From Roseateles_B sp041905785 (GTDB lineage Bacteria; Pseudomonadota; Gammaproteobacteria; Burkholderiales; Burkholderiaceae_C), in the NCBI GenBank assembly GCA_041905785.1, contig JAYRKJ010000001.1, forward strand, positions 1-64,000: a DNA stretch of 64,000 nt. Reading direction: 5' to 3'. The notes below the pieces were generated by a model that did no database searches, was not told where the DNA came from, and saw only the letters and a program-made list of their open reading frames with translations. The position numbers were made by a program, and so were the translations under genes. Below, piece by piece: positions 59,217-64,000 of this stretch; the first letter of the stretch is position 1, and every line of letters starts with the position of its first letter.

Positions 59217-60260
59217 ATGAACCAAACCATGGTCAAGTGGGCAATCCTGGCCGGCGCTGCCACCGCAGCGGTCTCGGCCCAGGCTGCGGGTCTGTCTGTC
59301 CGTCTGGATGTGGCCAGCCCGGTCCTGAAGGGCGACGTGGACGTCCATGTCACCCTGACGCTCACCAATACCTCGCGCATCCCGCTGTTCCTGCCCAAGA
59401 CGCAACTGCCGGGCGAGGTGCATGAATCGGCGCTGTTCCGCATTACCCGCGACGGCGAGCCGGTGGCCTACCAGGGCCGCCTGGTCAAGCGCTCGGCCGC
59501 CGCCGAGCATGCCGTCGTGCGGCTGGCGCCGGGTGCATCGATGAGCTTCACGGTGGAACTGTCGGGGGCCTATGACCTCAGCCAGAACGGCCGCTACGCC
59601 GTCGAGTACGTGGGCCTGTCCAAGCAGCAGTCCGGGCAGACGGCCTTGCTCGCGCCGGATGCCGGCAGCGCGCCGGTCTATCTGTGGCTGGAGGGGCGCA
59701 CCCCGCAGGCCCAGCCGCAGGAGTCTCTGGCGCCTTCGCTGGCGGGTTCCATTTCCTACACCGGCAACTGCACGGCCTCGCAAAAGAGCAGCCTGGCCAG
59801 CGCCGTGACGGCCGCGACCAACTACTCGCAATCCGCCTACAACTACCTCAGCGGCACGCCGTCGGCCACGACGCGCTACAAGACCTGGTTCGGTGCCTTC
59901 AGCACCACGGGCTGGAGTACCGCCAAGTCGCATTTCTCCAAGGCGCTGGACGCCTTCAAGAACAAGGCGCTGACCCTGGACTGCAGCTGCACGGATTCCT
60001 ACTACGCCTATGTCTATCCCAACCAGCCTTACAAGATCTATGTCTGCAAGGCCTTCTGGTCGGCGCCGATGACGGGCACGGACTCCAAGGGCGGCACCCT
60101 GGTGCATGAGATGTCGCACTTCACGGTGGTGGCCGGCACCGATGACTGGGCCTATGGGCAGAGTGCTGCCAAGTCGCTGGCGCTGTCCAACCCCAGCAAG
60201 GCGCTGGACAACGCGGACAGCCACGAGTACTTCGCGGAGAACAGCCCGCCGCTGCCCTGA
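59217..60260 (+). CDS. M35-type (aspzincin) secreted metallopeptidase
   Basis: A 347-residue secreted protease. Signal peptide MVKWAILAGAATAAVSAQA; an N-terminal immunoglobulin-like region (about 22-185, VTLTLTNTSRIPLFLPKTQ); then the catalytic domain with HEMSH (His297-His301) and third zinc ligand Asp310 in GTDDWAYG, the aspzincin signature. Two cysteines in DCSCTD and one in YVCKAFW suggest disulfides. Family relatives are peptidyl-Lys metallopeptidases and deuterolysins, seen in bacteria and fungi. The ATG at 59217 follows GGAG. A strong terminator follows. Confidence 0.88.
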   Translation: MNQTMVKWAILAGAATAAVSAQAAGLSVRLDVASPVLKGDVDVHVTLTLTNTSRIPLFLPKTQLPGEVHESALFRITRDGEPVAYQGRLVKRSAAAEHAVVRLAPGASMSFTVELSGAYDLSQNGRYAVEYVGLSKQQSGQTALLAPDAGSAPVYLWLEGRTPQAQPQESLAPSLAGSISYTGNCTASQKSSLASAVTAATNYSQSAYNYLSGTPSATTRYKTWFGAFSTTGWSTAKSHFSKALDAFKNKALTLDCSCTDSYYAYVYPNQPYKIYVCKAFWSAPMTGTDSKGGTLVHEMSHFTVVAGTDDWAYGQSAAKSLALSNPSKALDNADSHEYFAENSPPLP

Positions 60261-60293
60261 ACGGACGGCATCGCAAGCGCACGATGGTGCAAG

Positions 60294-60322
60294 AAAGGCA
60301 GGCCTGCGGGCCTGCCTTTTTC
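60294..60322 (+). terminator. Intrinsic terminator of the M35 peptidase gene
   Basis: Perfect 11-base stem AAAGGCAGGCC (60294-60304) and GGCCTGCCTTT (60309-60319) with a 4-base loop, followed by T-rich TTTTTC. It also lies between the M35 gene and the convergent HDOD gene, so on the reverse strand the A tract allows bidirectional function. Confidence 0.9.
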
Positions 60323-60357
60323 GTCTGCAGTGGACGCTGGTCGCGCGCGTGCCGGGC

Positions 60358-61221
60358 TCACTCTTCGCAGAGCAGGTCCTGCACGGCGTCGTTCCAGTTC
60401 TCCAGATCTTCCTGGCTGATCTGCAGCCAGTCCATGGCGCGCTGGTGGTGGCTGGCCCAGTCGGCGTCTTCAGGCAGGCCTTCATGGCGGCGCATCAGGT
60501 GCTCGGCAATCAGCCCCGCGGCAACCAGGGTGTGGACTTCCGGTTCGATGTCGGCATGGCCCAGCGACGCGAAGTCATGATGCAGCCGGATGGCCGCCAT
60601 CAGCGAGGGCGCCAGGTTCCAGGCCCGCGCCAGCAGCGCGCCGACCACCGCGTGGTCGGTCTTGTGGTTGGCGTTCTCGGTCGCGATGTATGGCCTGTCG
60701 ATGCGCGCCGCAGCCTCCACCATCGTGGCGCCATAGCCCCGCACGCTTTGCAGCAGCACGGGAATGCCGACATGGCAGAAGAGACCGTAGGTGTGCGCCA
60801 GATCGGGCGACAGGCCCGGCAGTTGGCGCGCGATGTAGCGCATGGCGTGGGCGCGCTTGGTGGCGCGCTGCCAGAAGCGCGTGAGCTGCGGATTGTTGAC
60901 CGGTATGGCATGGCGCAGCGCGAAGCCGGTCAGGATGGCGGCCGTTTCCTCCAGCCCCAGCCGGCTCATGGCCTGGCCCAAGGTGCTGCAGGGCATGCCG
61001 TCGGCCAGGTGCAGCGGGCTGTTGGCGGTGCGCAGCAGCGTGGCGGACATGGCCACGTCGCTGGCGGCGATGCGCGCGATCTCGGTGAGGTCCGGTTCGG
61101 GGCCCCGCATGGCCTGCTGCAAGCGCTGGAGCAACTCGGGGCAGGGGGGGATGACGATCTGGCGCAGGGGACCGCTGGCACGGGCCTGGTCCAGTTCCTG
61201 GCGTATTTTTTGCGAATTCAT
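60358..61221 (-). CDS. HDOD domain protein
   Basis: A 287-residue protein made of one HDOD domain (about 20-215: IVIPPCPELLQRLQQAMRG, SATLLRTANSPLHLADGM, LGLEETAAILTGFALRHA, and CHVGIPVLLQS). HDOD is a catalytically inactive HD-fold relative used in signalling and regulation, for example with c-di-GMP and biofilm pathways. The acidic C-terminus reads LQISQEDLENWNDAVQDLLCEE. It starts at the ATG at 61221 and is divergent from lapG, with a 227-base spacer. The association suggests, but does not prove, a role in the c-di-GMP/adhesin pathway next door. Confidence 0.85.
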   Translation of the reverse strand: MNSQKIRQELDQARASGPLRQIVIPPCPELLQRLQQAMRGPEPDLTEIARIAASDVAMSATLLRTANSPLHLADGMPCSTLGQAMSRLGLEETAAILTGFALRHAIPVNNPQLTRFWQRATKRAHAMRYIARQLPGLSPDLAHTYGLFCHVGIPVLLQSVRGYGATMVEAAARIDRPYIATENANHKTDHAVVGALLARAWNLAPSLMAAIRLHHDFASLGHADIEPEVHTLVAAGLIAEHLMRRHEGLPEDADWASHHQRAMDWLQISQEDLENWNDAVQDLLCEE

Positions 61222-61448
61222 GGCGGCATGTGCCGATGGCGTGGGCCTGGGATCGGTCGATTATCGGCTGCCCACCCGTGCGGGACCGGCGTCAATCCGT
61301 GGAAATTCGCCGCTCTGCGCGCTTTGCTGCAGCGGGCTTTGCTCCGCAGTTCCAATTCGGTCCCGAGGGTCGGTGCGCGCAGGCGATACTGCCTTGGGCC
61401 CTAGATCCGACTCAGTCCCGTGTCTCCCCAGAAAACGCCAGACCTATC

Positions 61449-62165
61449 TTGCCGCTGCTGACCGCTTCCCATGCTCCTGCGAGGTTCAGGGCTGCGTCCG
61501 CCCCGCGGCGCAGGCTCCGGACGGGCCTGCGGCGGGCGCGCCTGGGCCTGGTGGTGCTGCTGGCCGGCCTGAGCCTGTGGAGCCGGGCCCTGGACAGCAG
61601 CCAGCTGCTGGACGTCGCGGCCGCCCGCTCGGCCAAGGCACTGGCCGGCGCGCGAGCCTTGGTGCAGATGCTGGAGAAGGCCCAGCCGCTGGATGAAGAA
61701 GGTCGGCTGTCCGCCGTCAATGACTTCTACAACCGCCGCATCCAGTTCCGCGACGACCAGGAGGTCTGGGGCGTGGTCGACTACTGGGCCAGCCCGCTGG
61801 AGACGTTGGAGAAGGGGCGCGGCGATTGCGAGGACTACGCCATCGCCAAGTACTTCAGCCTGCTCGCCCTGGGCCTTGAGCCCGCCAAGCTGCGCCTGGT
61901 CTATGTGCGGGCGACGCTGGACGGCCGGCCCCAGCCTCATATGGTGCTGGCCTACTATGCGCAGCCGCAGGCCGAGCCCCTGATCCTGGACAACCTGCAG
62001 CCCCAGCTTCGGCCGGCCTCGGCCCGCGGCGATCTGGCGCCGGTCTTCAGCTTCAACAGCGAGGGGCTGTGGAGCGGCGTGGCGGGGGCGTCTGCGGGCA
62101 ACCCCGTTGCCCGGCTGTCGCAATGGCGCGACGCGCTGGGCAAGGCCCGCGCGGAGGGCTTCTAA
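61449..62165 (+). CDS. lapG: LapG-type periplasmic cysteine protease (transglutaminase-like)
   Basis: Protease that cuts the N-terminus of large RTX adhesins (LapA type) and so releases biofilm cells. Product about 238 residues. Hydrophobic signal (LGLVVLLAGLSLWSRALD), then the bacterial transglutaminase-like cysteine proteinase fold with Cys127 in GRGDCEDYAIAKY, His164 in QPHMVLAYY and Asp181 in LILDNLQPQL. The start is uncertain: the TTG at 61449 is in frame and near the signal region but has no clear ribosome site. It is followed 28 bases later by lapD, which holds LapG inactive when c-di-GMP is high. No adhesin gene is in the window. Confidence 0.87.
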   Translation: MPLLTASHAPARFRAASAPRRRLRTGLRRARLGLVVLLAGLSLWSRALDSSQLLDVAAARSAKALAGARALVQMLEKAQPLDEEGRLSAVNDFYNRRIQFRDDQEVWGVVDYWASPLETLEKGRGDCEDYAIAKYFSLLALGLEPAKLRLVYVRATLDGRPQPHMVLAYYAQPQAEPLILDNLQPQLRPASARGDLAPVFSFNSEGLWSGVAGASAGNPVARLSQWRDALGKARAEGF

Positions 62166-62193
62166 TGAATATCGCCGAGGGGAATCACACACC

Positions 62194-64000
62194 ATGTCTT
62201 TGATGCGTCAAGTCGCGGCCTTGCTGCTTGCGGTGCTGCTGCTGGCCTTGATGGCCAGCGTGGCGGTATCGGCCGGCTCGGTCCGCCAGGTGCTGCAAAC
62301 CCAGCTGCAACTGAAGAACGAGGACAACGCCAGCGCGCTGGCACTGGCCCTGTCGCAGCAGCATGGCGACGAGAGCCTGATGAGCCTGCTGGCCTCGGCC
62401 CAGTTCGACACCGGGGCCTACCAGTTCCTGCGCTGGACGCGGGCCGACGGCAGCGTCGCCTTCGAAAAGCAGGCCGCTGCGCCATCGGGGCGGGCGCCCG
62501 GCTGGTTCAAAGCCTGGCTGCCGCTGGACGTGCAGCCCGGCATGGCCCAGGTCTCCAACGGCTGGCAGGCCTTGGGCAGCGTGGAGGTGCAAAGCCAGAG
62601 CGCTTATGCGCACGAGACGCTGTGGCAGAGCTTCCTGCGCATCTGCGGCTGGCTCACTGCGGTGGGCGTCGTCGCGGCGGGGCTGGCCGCGCTGGGCCTG
62701 CGCCGCATCCGCGAGCCGCTGGACGCGGCCGTGCAGCAGGCCAACGCCCTGGTGCAGGGACAGTTCATGACCATTCAGGAGGGCCGGGTGCCCGAGCTGG
62801 CGCGGCTGACCGGCGCGCTGAACACCATGGTCGCCAAGATCCGCTCGCTGTTCGAGGCGCAGGCGGAGCAACTGCAGGTGCTGCAGCAGCAGGCCTATTG
62901 CGACAGCCTGACGGGGCTCATGCTGCGCAAGCAGTTCCTGGCCGAGTTCGAATCGGCGCTGGGACGGGACGATGGCCCGGTGCGGGGCGGCTTCATCCTG
63001 CTGCGGCTGTGCGGGCTGGCGGACCTCAACCAGCGCCTGGGGCACCAGCAGGTGGACCAGCTGATCCAGGCCATCGCCCGCGCGGTGAAGGCTTATCCGG
63101 ACCGAGTGCGCGGCTGCCTGGCAGGGCGGCTCAATGGCTCCGACCTGGCCTTGTGGCTGCCGGCGCCGGACGTGGCCGAGGACACGGCCCAGGCGCTGGC
63201 CGAGGCGCTGCGCTCAGCCTTGCATGGCCTCGACGGCGGCGTGCATCTGGCGCTGGCCGCCATCGACATGGCGCGCGGCCGGCCGCTGTCGCAGTGGTTT
63301 GCCGAGGCCGACGCCGTGCTGGCCCGCGCCGAGCAAGGGGGCGGTGTCTGTCTGGCCTTCCAGCGGGTCGAGGACGAAGACCTGCCGGCGCAAGGGGAGC
63401 GCGTCTGGCGCCAGCAGATCGGCGATTGCCTGGATGCGGGCCGCGCTCGGCTGCAGCCCTTCCCGGTGATGGACCGCCAGGGCCTGCTGCTGCACTGGGA
63501 ATGCCCGCTGCAGCTTCAGCTGCTGCCCCAGGGGGAGTTTCTGCAGGCGGCGCGCTGGCTGCCGCTGGCCCTGCGCAGCAAGCTCAGCGCCGAGGCCGAC
63601 CTGCGTGCCGTGCAGCTGGCGCTGTCGGCCATTGCGGATGATGGCCAGCCGCGCTGCGTCAATGTGGCACCGGCCTCGCTGCAGGAGGGCGGCTTTGTGG
63701 CGCGCATGCGCGAGTTGGTCTTCCAGTCACCGCAATCGGCCAGGCGCCTGGGCCTGGAACTGGGCGAGTCCGCCGCGCTGATGCACTTCGAGCTGCTGCA
63801 CGAGCTGGGCCGCCAGGTCCGTCCCCTGGGCGTGGCCCTGGGGCTGGAGCATGCCGGCGCCGGGCTGGCCCAGGTCGAGCGCCTCTACCAGGCCGGGCTG
63901 GACTACGTGAAGCTGGACGCTGCCGTGGTCAGCGGCATTTCGGGCGACGCATCGCGGGCGGCCTTCGTGCGGGGGCTGGTCATCATGCTGCGCAGCCTGG
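62194..64000 (+). CDS. lapD: LapD-type c-di-GMP receptor (degenerate GGDEF-EAL), 3' end cut
   Basis: An inner-membrane inside-out receptor that sequesters LapG when c-di-GMP is bound. About 602 residues are visible. Transmembrane helix 1 (residues 7-25), a LapG-binding periplasmic domain (about 26-150), helix 2 (SFLRICGWLTAVGVVAAGLAALGL), a HAMP-like region, then a degenerate GGDEF domain (NGSDL at the motif site, near 310) and an EAL domain whose EAL position reads ECP. Both are therefore non-catalytic, as expected of a receptor. The ATG at 62194 is 28 bases after lapG. The frame is open to the window end. Confidence 0.9.
   Translation, partial: MSLMRQVAALLLAVLLLALMASVAVSAGSVRQVLQTQLQLKNEDNASALALALSQQHGDESLMSLLASAQFDTGAYQFLRWTRADGSVAFEKQAAAPSGRAPGWFKAWLPLDVQPGMAQVSNGWQALGSVEVQSQSAYAHETLWQSFLRICGWLTAVGVVAAGLAALGLRRIREPLDAAVQQANALVQGQFMTIQEGRVPELARLTGALNTMVAKIRSLFEAQAEQLQVLQQQAYCDSLTGLMLRKQFLAEFESALGRDDGPVRGGFILLRLCGLADLNQRLGHQQVDQLIQAIARAVKAYPDRVRGCLAGRLNGSDLALWLPAPDVAEDTAQALAEALRSALHGLDGGVHLALAAIDMARGRPLSQWFAEADAVLARAEQGGGVCLAFQRVEDEDLPAQGERVWRQQIGDCLDAGRARLQPFPVMDRQGLLLHWECPLQLQLLPQGEFLQAARWLPLALRSKLSAEADLRAVQLALSAIADDGQPRCVNVAPASLQEGGFVARMRELVFQSPQSARRLGLELGESAALMHFELLHELGRQVRPLGVALGLEHAGAGLAQVERLYQAGLDYVKLDAAVVSGISGDASRAAFVRGLVIMLRSL

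Noticed and set aside
1..64000. CRISPR arrays, prophage, insertion sequences, tRNA or rRNA genes
   Set aside because: No regularly spaced repeats, transposase or integrase proteins, or cloverleaf-type sequences were recognised on either strand.

Overview
This is a GC-rich chromosomal window from a betaproteobacterium, most likely a Burkholderiales member of the Roseateles/Rubrivivax type. The evidence is the high-GC codon use, a phasin for polyhydroxyalkanoate granules, a cysI-DUF934-cysH-cysD sulfate operon, and a lipoyl-fused PDH E3 gene. I annotate 53 protein genes. No tRNA, rRNA, CRISPR array, insertion sequence or prophage was recognised.

Layout. 1-4.1 kb (minus): assimilatory sulfur operon in the order TSUP exporter, cysI, DUF934, cysH, cysD (cut by the window edge); the cysH 3' end carries a duplicated catalytic tail behind an amber stop. 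4.2-8.5 kb: ybiB, dsbA, an AP2-like small gene, and ornithine cyclodeaminase divergent from an Lrp/AsnC regulator. 8.6-15.0 kb (minus): a tightly coupled operon of a cyclic-nucleotide-binding patatin, a one-module NRPS (C-A-PCP-TE) and a TVP38-type membrane protein. 15.1-25.3 kb: patatin lipoprotein, DUF3667 protein, phasin with two PhaR-like operators, histone-deacetylase-like hydrolase, nitroreductase, 2-hydroxyacid dehydrogenase, VOC protein, RlmN-family enzyme, rmuC and an MFS transporter.

25.4-35.0 kb: an envelope signalling locus with a secreted TPR-CHAT protein, FecR-domain protein and CHASE2-PAS-GGDEF-EAL protein on plus, a caspase-fold lipoprotein with a secreted partner on minus, and a second FecR-domain paralogue on plus. 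I consider this the best candidate for an undescribed system. 35.2-38.6 kb: DUF192 protein, oligopeptidase A and folD. 38.7-48.5 kb: a FixLJ-like two-component pair divergent from the pyruvate dehydrogenase operon aceE-aceF-lpdA.

48.6-55.9 kb: a periplasmic binding-like protein, CheY-like regulator, dienelactone-hydrolase-like protein, two membrane J-domain proteins, a LiaF-like membrane pair and two unknown membrane proteins. 56.0-59.0 kb: sulfite dehydrogenase sorA and its cytochrome c, divergent from a PhnD-rhodanese fusion. 59.2-64.0 kb: an M35 metallopeptidase, an HDOD protein, and lapG-lapD (lapD cut by the window edge), the c-di-GMP switch for adhesin release.

Two themes recur. Sulfur: sulfite is reduced at one end of the window, oxidised at the other, and an exporter-type permease sits in the reductive operon. 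Cyclic nucleotide and c-di-GMP signalling: the CHASE2 protein, LapD and the cNMP-binding patatin.
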